Part shown: positions 16,826-24,653 of the stretch, one piece after another
Numbering within the stretch: the first letter of the stretch is position 1
How the letters are laid out: each line of letters begins with the position of its first letter
Assembly: GCF_900258515.1 (NCBI RefSeq)
Contig: NZ_LT984884.1
Coordinates: forward strand, 3,622,078 to 3,648,947
From: Lentibacillus sp. Marseille-P4043
Lineage (GTDB): Bacteria > Bacillota > Bacilli > Bacillales > Amphibacillaceae
DNA: 26,870 nt
Direction: 5' to 3'
Notes under the pieces: generated by a model
The model's database searches: none
Told to the model about the DNA's origin: nothing
Seen by the model: the letters and a program-made list of their open reading frames with translations, nothing else
Translations under genes and position numbers: made by a program

Positions 16826-18099
16826 ACCGTTTGCCCCCTTTTCGGAAAACTAAGTACCGCAATTACAATGAAGGCAATAGCAAAAAAGACCAGAAATAAA
16901 AGATAATGAAGTATCACAGCAACCTCATCCCCATGCAAAATACTTAAATATGCCGTCATACTTGCACCGTTTGGCGTGAGGTTACCAAGAAATTGAATGG
17001 TTTTTGATAAATCACCGATTGGAAAAAAACTGCCCCCTAAAAAGGCAAAAACCGCAACAAGAATATTCGAGAAAAAATTTGTAATAACCTCTGACTTCAT
17101 GCGAAAACTTATCGCCGTAAGTAGAACTGATAATCCACCAACCGCAAACGCGAGACTTAATGTTATAAGGATAAAACCTGCAACATTGGACCAAACAACA
17201 TCGTAAAATAACCAACAAAATCCGAAAATGATTACTAAATGGACGAAACTAAAAATAACGCCAGAAATAAATATCCCTATAAAATATGTCCACCTAGAGA
17301 CCCCGGCAAGAATAATTCGGTTAAACACATGCTTTTTTCTTTCTAAAAAGGCAAATGAGCCAATTGTTGAAGCGAGATAGAGCACATTCATTACTGCCAT
17401 TCCAACTGCATAGTATTCTTTTGATGAAATTGCTTCTTTCTGATGTAAAGTCGCCGTCTCACCTTTGATTATTTTTGCGTCTACTTGCAATGTTTCCGGA
17501 TTTACGCCGTTTTTCCCAGCAAAAGTAAGTAACGTTAATTGCTCTTGATATTGCTGGATAATATTTTTAACAGCATTTGAACCAATCGTATTCCCTTCAT
17601 TTTGATAAACTTCCAGTGTACTGTTAACATCCTCTCCCCCAAAAATAGAATGTAACGTATCATAGGTAAAATTATCGGGTACCTCGATTACCGCTGCATA
17701 GGAATCGTCATGGAGGATCTCCTCCTTTTCTGACGATTTAGCTGTTTTTATTTGGATGACATCACGTAGTTCCTCACTTTCAAAAACGTCTTTTAGTGAT
17801 TGAACCGGATTAACCTGTTCAGCACGTTGCCTAATTTGACTGATTTGTTCTTCAGGCAACGAACTTTGCTCTATTTCATAAAGAAATTGTTTGACTTGCT
17901 TATGACTGTCTCCTTGCTCAATTAAGGCGATTTTTGCATCAATGGATACGGACTCCCCATTCATAAAACTACTCAGTGAAGCACCTAAAATAGCAATTAA
18001 AATAATCGGAAGTCCAATTAAGAGGAGAAGTTGCTGCGGATTTCGAAGCAGAATTAACCCCTGTTTCTTTATAATTGACCAAATCATTTCCCCCCTCAC
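16822..18099 (-). CDS. ABC-2 type transporter permease (LnrM-like)
   Basis: The protein (425 aa) has the same topology as the next gene product: an N-terminal helix (about 22-42, LLLIGLPIILIAILGASLSS), a long extracellular region (about 45-235) and five or six C-terminal helices. FLERKKHVFNRIILAGVSRW is the typical cytoplasmic segment before the permease core. It starts 2 nt after the ATPase stop, at a GTG (18099); an ATG at 18087 behind GAGGGGGG is an equally good start. The pair of unequal permeases with one ATPase is the LnrLMN arrangement. Confidence 0.88.
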   Translation of the reverse strand: MRGEMIWSIIKKQGLILLRNPQQLLLLIGLPIILIAILGASLSSFMNGESVSIDAKIALIEQGDSHKQVKQFLYEIEQSSLPEEQISQIRQRAEQVNPVQSLKDVFESEELRDVIQIKTAKSSEKEEILHDDSYAAVIEVPDNFTYDTLHSIFGGEDVNSTLEVYQNEGNTIGSNAVKNIIQQYQEQLTLLTFAGKNGVNPETLQVDAKIIKGETATLHQKEAISSKEYYAVGMAVMNVLYLASTIGSFAFLERKKHVFNRIILAGVSRWTYFIGIFISGVIFSFVHLVIIFGFCWLFYDVVWSNVAGFILITLSLAFAVGGLSVLLTAISFRMKSEVITNFFSNILVAVFAFLGGSFFPIGDLSKTIQFLGNLTPNGASMTAYLSILHGDEVAVILHYLLFLVFFAIAFIVIAVLSFPKRGQTV

Positions 18100-18101
18100 C
18101 C

Positions 18102-19034
18102 CTAATCCCTTAGCGCTCTGCCTGTCAGATGCAGAAAAACATCTTCCAGTGTAGCCGTTTTACTATCAACAGAATTTAATTCAATCCCCGTACTTTCTGC
18201 AACCTTTAAAACTGTACGGAAAATGTTAACTTCCTTAGGCACTATCACTTTAACCATCTTCTCTTCTGCCATAACCCTACGAATGGTTGGTTCCTGCTTT
18301 AAAGTGTTAAGAAATTCATCATTTAATTGACCTGTTTTAATGACAATCGTTTTTTCAGAGGAAAGTATTCGTTTAATTTCTTCCTTCGTCCCAGAAGCAA
18401 TTAAATTCCCCCTATCCATGATGTATATACGATCACAGAGAAACTCAACTTCTTCCATGTAATGACTTGTGTACAAAACCGTCATTTGTTTTTCCTTATT
18501 TAGCCGCTTAACTGTTTCTAAAATATAATTTCTCGATTGCGGATCAATCCCTACGGTTGGTTCATCCATGATAATTAACTCCGGATCATGTAATAATGCT
18601 ACACCAATATTCAAACGTCGTTTCATCCCGCCAGAAAATTTTTTGACAACTTCTTTTCGTTTCTCCGTTAATCCAATCTGTTTTAACACTTCATCTATTT
18701 TCTGTTTCCGTTCATCACCTTTTAACCGATAAATTCTACCAAAGAACTGCAAATTCTCTTCAGCTGTTAGATCGTTATATAATGCGATCTCCTGGGGAAC
18801 AATCCCAATGACTTCTCTTAGTGGGACCGGATTTTTAACAACACTCTTGTTATTCAGTCGTACATCACCGGTTGTTGGTTCGATAAGTGATGACAGCATG
18901 GAAATTGCTGTTGATTTTCCTGCCCCATTTGGCCCAAGCAGACCAACAATTTCCCCTCTTTCAATAAACATATTTAAATTCTTTACAGCATAAAATTGTT
19001 TGAACCTTTTAGACATATTTACTAATTCAAGCAT
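18102..19034 (-). CDS. ABC transporter ATP-binding protein (drug-export type, LnrL-like)
   Basis: The protein (310 aa) powers the two permeases encoded downstream. Walker A GPNGAGKS is at residues 34-41, the signature FSGGMKRR at 133-140 and Walker B LIIMDEP at 153-159; PQEIALYNDLTAEENL contains the Q-loop. The last 90 residues are the extension found in DrrA-type drug exporters. The ATG follows AGGAGG. A 185-bp intergenic region with three palindrome-like sites (19087-19163) lies upstream, after the response-regulator terminator, so the transporter genes should have their own regulated promoter. Confidence 0.93.
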   Translation of the reverse strand: MLELVNMSKRFKQFYAVKNLNMFIERGEIVGLLGPNGAGKSTAISMLSSLIEPTTGDVRLNNKSVVKNPVPLREVIGIVPQEIALYNDLTAEENLQFFGRIYRLKGDERKQKIDEVLKQIGLTEKRKEVVKKFSGGMKRRLNIGVALLHDPELIIMDEPTVGIDPQSRNYILETVKRLNKEKQMTVLYTSHYMEEVEFLCDRIYIMDRGNLIASGTKEEIKRILSSEKTIVIKTGQLNDEFLNTLKQEPTIRRVMAEEKMVKVIVPKEVNIFRTVLKVAESTGIELNSVDSKTATLEDVFLHLTGRALRD

Positions 19035-19086
19035 TTGTCTCTCCTCCTATATCGCTAGTTTACGATGTTTTATTTTGGTGCACTAC

Positions 19087-19163
19087 TAACGGAAGTCATC
19101 AGATTTTAATTACGATAGTGACTTAAGTCATTTTTGATAGGATTTGTATATTGACTTCAGTCT
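19087..19163 (-). promoter_or_regulatory. Three spaced palindromic sites, probable response-regulator operators
   Basis: A perfect 12-bp palindrome TGACTTAAGTCA is at 19119-19130. Related sites are TGACTTCAGTCT at 19152-19163 (10 of 12 matches) and TAACGGAAGTCA at 19087-19098 (9 of 12). Centre-to-centre distances are 33 and 32 bp, about three helical turns, so all would lie on one face of the DNA. They precede the ABC ATPase gene; the NarL-type regulator encoded just upstream is the natural candidate to bind them. I found no confident -35/-10 pair. Confidence 0.6.
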
Positions 19164-19191
19164 TGGGATTGTCACTACTTCTAAAATGGTA

Positions 19192-19221
19192 AAAAACTTT
19201 CCACCTAGGCAGAAAGTTTTT
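19192..19221 (-). terminator. Terminator between response regulator and ABC genes
   Basis: On the minus strand AAAACTTTC and GAAAGTTTT pair around a loop containing CCTAGG and are followed by TT and a short A-rich end. It starts right at the response-regulator stop and separates regulators from transporter. Confidence 0.8.
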
Positions 19222-19858
19222 ATGGTTCATTAATATCATGTTTCACAGCATAAATTGCTAGTTGTGTACGATCGCGCATACCGGTTTTTTGTAAAATCTG
19301 CGTTAAATGATTCTTTACCGTTCCAATCGACAAATATAACCTTTCAGCAATTTCCTTATTCGTCATTCCTTCCCCTATTAGTTTGGTGATTGATAATTCA
19401 CGTGGTGAAAGGTTAAAATCATTTTCAGTAGACATAGTCCGGTGCAGTAAGCGGGGCATTACTTTTGCCGCCACCTCATCATGAATTGTCAATCCACCTT
19501 TTATACAACTATGTACAGCGTCAATTAATTTCCCAGATTCAGATGTTTTTAACAGAAATCCATTTGCACCTTCCTTTAACGCATGTACGGCATATTCATC
19601 ATCATTAAACGTTGTTAAAATCAATATTTTCACTTCCGGCCACTGAGCTTTTATTCGCCTTGTTGCTTCGATACCGTTCATGACAGGCATCCTTACATCC
19701 ATCATGACAAAATCTATCATGTGTTTTTCTAAAATAGCTAGTGCTTCTTGTCCATTTTCTGCTTCGTGTGTCACCATAATCTCATCATCTTGCTCCAAAA
19801 TAACTTTTAAACCTTGTCGAACGATTGCTTGATCTTCAACTAATAATACCCGTAGCAC
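19220..19858 (-). CDS. Response regulator, NarL/LuxR family (LnrK-like)
   Basis: The protein (212 aa) has a receiver domain with the phospho-acceptor Asp54 in MMDVRMP, and Lys104 in FLLKTSE. Its C-terminal LuxR-type helix-turn-helix spans about residues 150-208 (LSPRELSITKLIGEGMTNKE, GTVKNHL). The GTG start at 19858 is 8 nt after AAGGAG, and that ribosome binding site overlaps the end of the kinase gene 12 nt upstream, so the pair is co-transcribed. It should be phosphorylated by that kinase and control the ABC genes, as LnrK does for LnrLMN. Confidence 0.93.
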   Translation of the reverse strand: MLRVLLVEDQAIVRQGLKVILEQDDEIMVTHEAENGQEALAILEKHMIDFVMMDVRMPVMNGIEATRRIKAQWPEVKILILTTFNDDEYAVHALKEGANGFLLKTSESGKLIDAVHSCIKGGLTIHDEVAAKVMPRLLHRTMSTENDFNLSPRELSITKLIGEGMTNKEIAERLYLSIGTVKNHLTQILQKTGMRDRTQLAIYAVKHDINEP

Positions 19859-19870
19859 ACTACCCTCTCC

Positions 19871-20950
19871 TTACTCGATTGGAATCCGTCCATTCACAAC
19901 AAATTGAGTTTCAGTTTGGTATATGTCCAGTTTTCCGCCAACATTTCCAATTCTTTTCTGCATATTTGTGAGTCCAAACCCAAAAGTAAAAGCTCGAGCT
20001 GTAAAAACTGGATTCTTCACTTCAAAAGAAATTGCTCCGTCTGCAGATCTTCCTAAAACAATATGTACTTCACGCGATTGTGCATGGCGCATCGCATTTG
20101 TCAACGCCTCTTGGATCGCACGGTATAAAGCAACACTTTTCTCATTAGAGAGTGATGCCGACAACACTCCTTGCTTCATGGTAAATTGCACCAGAATATG
20201 ACTTTCCGCTTCTAATTTACGAATTAAATGCACAACAGTTGCAATTCCCTCATTTTCTTCTGTTTGCAGTGTTTTTACTGCCTGCCGGGTTTCCTCTAAA
20301 CTCTCCTGTGCCATTTGTTTTAATTCAATATAATTTGCATCATCATTTTGAATGGCCAATATTTCCAGTTTCATGATTAATGCTGTCAGACGATGCCCAA
20401 CTGAATCATGAATATCACGTGCTATTTTCGTCCGTTCTTCTAAACGCGCATCGTTTTCCGCAACTAAATTCATCCGCTTTAGTTGTCGATACTCCCCTAA
20501 AAGTTGCTCGTAAATTTCCTTTTGCTCATTTCTTATTTGTGCCATACGGTTTAACGACCAGACTAAAAAATAAAAGAAACCAATAATGCCTACCATTTCA
20601 ACAAATTCATCCATATGTACAGCATTCATAATTAAGGATAATCCTAGATTAATAACCAAATAGATAATAAATTGCTTTTCTCTTAGACCGAATGAAGAAA
20701 TGATCGCTAAAAATAGAAGCAGCAAAAAACTATATGTATTTTCGTTTACTATGAGAAAATCATGAAGAATAATAACGCCAGATAAACTCAAATATAAAAC
20801 AAATTGCCCTTTCTTCATCGATAAGAAAAAGTAAATTCCTGCTGCAACGGTAAATAACAAAATACTGATAGGAACTTTTTCACTTTCCTGATAAATCATC
20901 AAACCCCACAGCAAACAAAAAATCACAAAACGCAACAAAAAATCTCTCAC
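19871..20950 (-). CDS. Sensor histidine kinase (NarL-partner type, LnrJ-like)
   Basis: The protein (359 aa) has about five or six membrane helices in residues 1-135 with almost no extracellular loop, so it probably senses within or near the membrane. A HisKA_3 dimerisation domain follows, with the phospho-acceptor His181 in RDIHDSVGHRLTA, and a HATPase domain with N-box EALTNAMRHAQ (281-291) and G-box FGFGLTNMQKRIG (323-335). Membrane-sensing kinases of this shape detect lipid-perturbing antibiotics in Bacillus. The start is a GTG at 20950 with AAGGAAGG upstream. Only 66 bp separates it from the SAM hydrolase stop and no terminator is seen there, so some read-through from the T-box unit is possible. 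Confidence 0.92.
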   Translation of the reverse strand: MRDFLLRFVIFCLLWGLMIYQESEKVPISILLFTVAAGIYFFLSMKKGQFVLYLSLSGVIILHDFLIVNENTYSFLLLLFLAIISSFGLREKQFIIYLVINLGLSLIMNAVHMDEFVEMVGIIGFFYFLVWSLNRMAQIRNEQKEIYEQLLGEYRQLKRMNLVAENDARLEERTKIARDIHDSVGHRLTALIMKLEILAIQNDDANYIELKQMAQESLEETRQAVKTLQTEENEGIATVVHLIRKLEAESHILVQFTMKQGVLSASLSNEKSVALYRAIQEALTNAMRHAQSREVHIVLGRSADGAISFEVKNPVFTARAFTFGFGLTNMQKRIGNVGGKLDIYQTETQFVVNGRIPIE

Positions 20951-21016
20951 GCCTGATTACACCTTCCTTCAGCCACAGATCAAGTAGCCAGACCTTAATA
21001 TGAAAGCAATTTATAG

Positions 21017-21865
21017 TTAACTTTCAACAGCCCTACGGATCGTTATTTTCCAATTAGCGCCTGTTTCGATATGATACGCTTTGGCAAATGAACCCTGGTT
21101 AATAGCGACGCCCAGCTTGTCTAACGAATTTACGTAAAGTAATGGTTCACCAAGGCGGCTATCAGCAAATGAACGACCAAACGTCATCCTATTTTTGTAA
21201 ACTTGCTTCAGATGATTTGCAATGGTAACTTCTAATGAATCCCCATATTCGATCCCTGCCTGTTGGAAAAGCTCACGGGAAATGTTCGTCCAAATGTTTC
21301 CAAACCGCACATCGAGAATATCAATAGTACCGGTAATTACTCCTTGATTGACACTTGGTTCGGTAATCGTCAATTCAATGATATCCTCCACATCAATAAC
21401 CGGGCCCACTTCAGCAAAAGAAATCACATTCGCGGCGAGTCGTGCCCCTGTATATGCGTAAACATCGCGCCCATGAAATGTATACGACTCACCAGACCTT
21501 GGTAATCGGTTCACTTTTTCATCAATAACCCTAGCCTCTACAATTCCTATGTTTTTCTTAATATGTGTTAATGTTCCATTATCAGGTGTCACAACATATT
21601 GATTGTCAGCCGTTTTCACGACGATACTTAACCGATCTGACCCGACGCCAGGATCGACAACCGATACAAATACAGTTTCCTCAGGCCAATAAGAGATCGT
21701 TTGATACAGACGATAGGATCCTTCCCATATGTTAAATTGCGGAATATCGTGGGTTAAATCAAAAATTCGAAGTGCCGGGTCAACTGAAATCGCTACGCCA
21801 TACATAGCAGAGACCGCACCATCACTTGTACCAAAGTCTGTTTGAAAAACTATATTTTTATTCAT
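21017..21865 (-). CDS. SAM hydrolase (S-adenosyl-L-methionine hydroxide adenosyltransferase, DUF62)
   Basis: The protein (282 aa) belongs to the chlorinase/fluorinase fold family. The Asp-Arg-His triad that activates water in the hydroxide-type members is present: Asp71 and Arg78 in DPGVGSDR and His131 in FHGRDVY. The predicted reaction splits SAM with water into adenosine and methionine, in the cytoplasm. Halogenase activity is not supported. The ATG at 21865 follows AAAGGAGG; a frame reaching 21907 would start inside the leader terminator. The gene is controlled by a T-box leader (21888-22209) that most likely reads tRNA-Met, so methionine shortage should turn it on. That link is inferred from sequence, not known to me for this gene. 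Confidence 0.9.
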   Translation of the reverse strand: MNKNIVFQTDFGTSDGAVSAMYGVAISVDPALRIFDLTHDIPQFNIWEGSYRLYQTISYWPEETVFVSVVDPGVGSDRLSIVVKTADNQYVVTPDNGTLTHIKKNIGIVEARVIDEKVNRLPRSGESYTFHGRDVYAYTGARLAANVISFAEVGPVIDVEDIIELTITEPSVNQGVITGTIDILDVRFGNIWTNISRELFQQAGIEYGDSLEVTIANHLKQVYKNRMTFGRSFADSRLGEPLLYVNSLDKLGVAINQGSFAKAYHIETGANWKITIRRAVES

Positions 21866-21887
21866 GTTGTTTTCCTCCTTTTGTTCA

Positions 21888-22209
21888 TTAAAAAACGCCC
21901 TCATCAACTAAATGATAAGGACGTGGTTTATCATAACGTGGTACCACCTTATTTCATTGCATGCTCACACATACAATCTCTATAAGTACAAAAGACGAAA
22001 AACTTTTATACTTTGGCATCGATAACGAGTACCAAATCCCGTCGGAACTTACTAATATCCAAGAAATGATATGTTCAGCACGAAACTCAGAGGCCATTGT
22101 TCAGATTCGAATTTTCACTTCTTCTCAGCTACCGAAGCTCTCTGGACAAAATAACAAATCCTACTTTCCCTCATCAACGTTTTTAGAAAAGATTATATTG
22201 CTTAAATTT
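21888..22209 (-). ncRNA. T-box leader (tRNA-sensing riboswitch), probable tRNA-Met specificity
   Basis: Reading the minus strand from about 22209: Stem I has the k-turn GTTGATGAGG, the AGTA loop-E strand and the distal AGAGAGCTTCGGTAGC segment. The returning strand holds GAACAATGGCCTCTGAG; the codon placed one purine before the CCTC helix is ATG (22097-22095). Stem III pairs AAGTATAAAAG with CTTTTGTACTT. The T-box AAGGTGGTACCACG is at 21950-21937; its UGGU bulge pairs with a tRNA ending ACCA, that is a discriminator A, as in tRNA-Met. The terminator pairs ACGTCCTTATCA with TGATGAGGGCGT (21924-21895) before TTTTTT. The gap between GAA and the helix is 6 nt, longer than usual, so the specifier frame is not certain. 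A 95-codon frame on the opposite strand (21961-22248) is a shadow. Confidence 0.93.
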
Positions 22210-22215
22210 AAAATT

Positions 22216-22244
22216 AGTATACGGAAAAACGTTTTAAAAATCAA
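22216..22244 (-). promoter_or_regulatory. Promoter of the T-box / SAM hydrolase unit
   Basis: On the minus strand TTGATT (22244-22239) and TATACT (22221-22216) are 17 bp apart, giving a start near 22209, just ahead of Stem I. Confidence 0.72.
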
Positions 22245-22457
22245 GTGAATTTTTTAAAAATTAACTTGATAATTGTTCCAAATTAATAGATACGATCAAA
22301 CCTATATTCAGGCAGGAAACGATTGTGGATGGACAAACTGCAGTATGGAAATAAACTGATGAATGAGCACAAAGACGGGCTTTAAAACAAATATATGGAT
22401 TTCTATGAATATTGTACCATTTTCTAATAATTACAACCTTTTCCAGTTATTTTATTG

Positions 22458-22560
22458 TATAATGGTGAGGACAGGTAATGCAGGGCGGGCTTCACTGAAG
22501 CTGCATAGGGAAGCTTCTTTAATCGGCGGCTTTTATCCCCTAGGAAAGGGGCTGAAGCAA
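22458..22560 (+). promoter_or_regulatory. -10 box and structured leader of the small toxin-like gene
   Basis: TATAAT at 22458-22463 is a good -10; no convincing -35 is seen. The following about 90 nt are G+C-rich and contain CCCCT-AGGAA-AGGGG (22536-22551), a small hairpin that would hide the ribosome binding site. The 200 bp between this and the T-box promoter shows nothing else I can name. Confidence 0.45.
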
Positions 22561-22647
22561 TTGATTCCAATTGAAAAAGCAATAGAGTTGATGTTTATGT
22601 TCTCAACTCTTGTAGTGTTAATTGTCAACAGCCGAGAAAAAAAGTAA
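22561..22647 (+). CDS. Putative holin-like toxin peptide (Hol_Tox type)
   Basis: A 28-codon frame starts at a TTG, 9 nt after GGAAAGGGG. The peptide begins with an Ile-Pro-Ile segment and a short amphipathic part, continues with a single hydrophobic helix (LMFMFSTLVVLIV) and ends in the charged tail NSREKK. This is the size and shape of the holin-like peptides of type I toxin-antitoxin systems in Firmicutes. A perfect 12-bp stem terminator starts inside the last codons. The frame is open further upstream to an ATG at 22363, but that region has leader-like structure and the -10 lies inside it, so I prefer the short form. The antitoxin RNA is expected on the opposite strand over the 3' end; I could not find a confident promoter for it. 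Confidence 0.55.
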   Translation: MIPIEKAIELMFMFSTLVVLIVNSREKK

Positions 22648-22688
22648 TCACCCTGTCGATGGCGTTAACTGGGAAAATTACTTTTTTT
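22637..22688 (+). terminator. Symmetrical terminator at the toxin 3' end
   Basis: AAAAAAAGTAAT and ATTACTTTTTTT form a perfect 12-bp stem around 28 nt. Both strands end in a T-run, so it can stop transcripts from either side, as expected for a toxin mRNA and a converging antisense RNA. Confidence 0.85.
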
Positions 22689-22731
22689 AGATCCCTATAA
22701 CAAAGTCGCTGCACTCTGCAGATAACTGTCT

Positions 22732-22768
22732 GAGTCGCAAGTTGCCGCTTGCGACTCACCTTTTTATT
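22732..22768 (+). terminator. Orphan intrinsic terminator
   Basis: GAGTCGCAAG and CTTGCGACTC form a perfect 10-bp stem with a 6-nt loop, followed by ACC and TTTTTATT. No gene ends here on the plus strand apart from the toxin, which already has a terminator. It may close a small RNA or catch read-through. Between here and 22938 I see nothing further. Confidence 0.8.
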
Positions 22769-22938
22769 CTATTCTGATCTTTCTAAAAAAACAACTAAAA
22801 AATAAAACCGATCAAATTTGAGCAATTATATCTATATTTTAATTTCTCATTCTGTTAATCTAATGATTTCTATCTATGCTTATTATACTACAAATCACGT
22901 ACGAAAACATCGATAAATCAAAATTCTTAAACTATCCA

Positions 22939-23442
22939 TTATAAATAGGCTAAAATGCTTCTCCATTCTTCTACTTTACCAGCAAACGATTTCGTATAAC
23001 GCCCTGGAATAGGACTTGTTGACGGTAATTTGATCACATCAATGGCAGCAAAATTTACACCTTTAAAATATTTCAAGAACGTCTGGAATGATTTTGTTCC
23101 ATTGCAGGCGATCAGTCGAATAGTTGGCTGCTCCTTCAACAAGCCAATAATATCATTCGGTTCTTCACCCGTAATCTTTGAATCCAAACTTCCTTCACGA
23201 AAACACGTACCGATCGTATCCCATAAAGCTATCTGATGTTGTTTGATAAACGCTATTTTTTCATCGTAAGTTTCACATGGCTCTTGATTGAATAACGCAT
23301 ATAAAATGCCCCAAAAATGATTGTGTGGATTTCCGTAATATGCTTGTTTTTCCAATGACATTCTACTTGGCATCGACCCCAAAATAAGCACTTTTGCATT
23401 CTCCGCTACTATAGGCGGAAGCGATCTCAACTTTTCCTGCAT
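22939..23442 (-). CDS. Hypoxanthine-DNA (deoxyinosine) glycosylase, UDG superfamily family 6
   Basis: The protein (167 aa) is a uracil-DNA-glycosylase-fold enzyme. GSMPSRMSLEKQAYYGNPHN at residues 22-41 is the signature of the DNA-deoxyinosine glycosylase group, with an Asn in the active-site loop (Asn38), and LPSTSPIPGR near the C-terminus is the second motif. It should remove hypoxanthine made by adenine deamination, starting base excision repair. The ATG at 23442 follows GAGGTGAT. It is divergent from the oxidoreductase gene and has no co-transcribed partner. A plain uracil or mismatch-specific glycosylase is less likely given the first motif. Confidence 0.88.
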   Translation of the reverse strand: MQEKLRSLPPIVAENAKVLILGSMPSRMSLEKQAYYGNPHNHFWGILYALFNQEPCETYDEKIAFIKQHQIALWDTIGTCFREGSLDSKITGEEPNDIIGLLKEQPTIRLIACNGTKSFQTFLKYFKGVNFAAIDVIKLPSTSPIPGRYTKSFAGKVEEWRSILAYL

Positions 23443-23576
23443 CTCATCACCTCATCTAAAGGACAGCATACTACACAAGATTAGAAAAATGAAATACGGG
23501 AAAATATATGATATGTTTTCTTCTAATTAAGTTATACCCTTTTTTTCGACATTAAACGCAGAAGGAAGGTTTTTTA

Positions 23577-24512
23577 ATGAGAGCGATTGTAATCGACCAA
23601 TATGGATCAGCAAATAATTTAATCGAGCGGGATGTACCGATGCCAGATATGAAGCCGAATCAAGTGCGAATCGAATTATATGCCACCTCAATCAACCCAA
23701 TCGACTGGAAATTGCGCGAGGGATATTTAAAAGAAAGGGAACCATTTGCGTTTCCGATCATTTTAGGTTGGGATGCTGCTGGAATTATCCAGGAAATCGG
23801 CTCTGATGTTACCAATTTCCATGTCGGTGATCGAGTATTCGCAAGACCTGCTACAACACCCAATGGAACATATGCGGAATACACAGCAGTCGATGAGAAT
23901 TTATTAGCAAAAATCCCGGAAAATATCAGTTTTGAAGAAGCAGCAGTCGTTCCACTGGCTGGATTAACCGCCTGGCAATGTCTTGTCGACTTTTCTAAAA
24001 TAAAAGCGGGCGACAAGGTACTCATTCATGCAGGTTCAGGCGGTGTTGGCAGTTTTGCGATTCAAATTGCCAAACATTTCGGAGCATATGTAGCGTCAAC
24101 AGCAAGCGGAAAAAACGAAGCATTTCTAAACGAACTCGGTGTGGATAAATTTATTAATTACAAGGAAGAAAATTTTGAAGAGATTCTCAAAGATTACGAT
24201 ATTGTTGTCGACACCATGGGAGGAGCCATTCAAGAAAAGAGCTTTGCCGTCTTAAAAAAAGGCGGGAAATTAGTGTCGATTGCTCAACCACCAGATGATA
24301 ATTTGGCTGCATCGAAAGGGATAACAGCAGGCTTTCTCTGGTTAGAGCCAGATGGCAAGCAACTCGCCGAACTCGGTCAACTTTTAGAAACAGGAATAGT
24401 TAAAGCAAATATTGGACACACCTTCCCATTTAACCAGGATGGATTGCGGCTTGCCCATGAACTTAGCGAGTCACATCACGCAAAAGGAAAAATTGTGATT
24501 AAAATAAAGTAA
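23577..24512 (+). CDS. NADP-dependent quinone-oxidoreductase-like dehydrogenase (zinc-free MDR)
   Basis: The protein (311 aa) is a medium-chain dehydrogenase/reductase with an N-terminal GroES-like catalytic domain (about 1-125, NPIDWKLREGYL, GWDAAGIIQEIG) and a Rossmann domain whose nucleotide motif is HAGSGGVGSFAIQIAKHFGA (151-170). The zinc-binding Cys/His residues of alcohol dehydrogenases are absent, which fits the NADPH:quinone reductase or enone reductase branch. The ATG follows GAAGGAAGG with 7 nt spacing. It is closed by a terminator at 24550-24582 and stands alone. Substrate not deducible. Confidence 0.92.
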   Translation: MRAIVIDQYGSANNLIERDVPMPDMKPNQVRIELYATSINPIDWKLREGYLKEREPFAFPIILGWDAAGIIQEIGSDVTNFHVGDRVFARPATTPNGTYAEYTAVDENLLAKIPENISFEEAAVVPLAGLTAWQCLVDFSKIKAGDKVLIHAGSGGVGSFAIQIAKHFGAYVASTASGKNEAFLNELGVDKFINYKEENFEEILKDYDIVVDTMGGAIQEKSFAVLKKGGKLVSIAQPPDDNLAASKGITAGFLWLEPDGKQLAELGQLLETGIVKANIGHTFPFNQDGLRLAHELSESHHAKGKIVIKIK

Positions 24513-24549
24513 TACTAGCCGAAAAAAGAGAAAATAGATATATCAAATT

Positions 24550-24582
24550 ACGAGCTTAGAGGCAATCTAAGCTCGTTTTTAA
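24550..24582 (+). terminator. Intrinsic terminator after the oxidoreductase gene
   Basis: ACGAGCTTAGA and TCTAAGCTCGT form a perfect 11-bp stem with loop GGCAA, followed by TTTTAAT. Confidence 0.9.
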
Positions 24583-24653
24583 TCAGCGTATAAATAGGAA
24601 AGCTAAAACGAATACTACATGACATAGTAATATTGGTTCGGGAGGATTATACG

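Noticed and set aside
21017..21865. Chlorinase or fluorinase function for the DUF62 protein
   Set aside because: The Asp-Arg-His residues typical of the water-using members are present, and there is no halometabolite gene nearby.
21961..22248. A 95-codon plus-strand frame
   Set aside because: It lies entirely antisense to the T-box leader, whose conserved elements explain the sequence.
22363..22560. The 94-codon form of the toxin-like frame
   Set aside because: A -10 box and a structured leader lie inside it, the upstream part has no hydrophobic or family-like features, and the TTG at 22561 has a good ribosome binding site.
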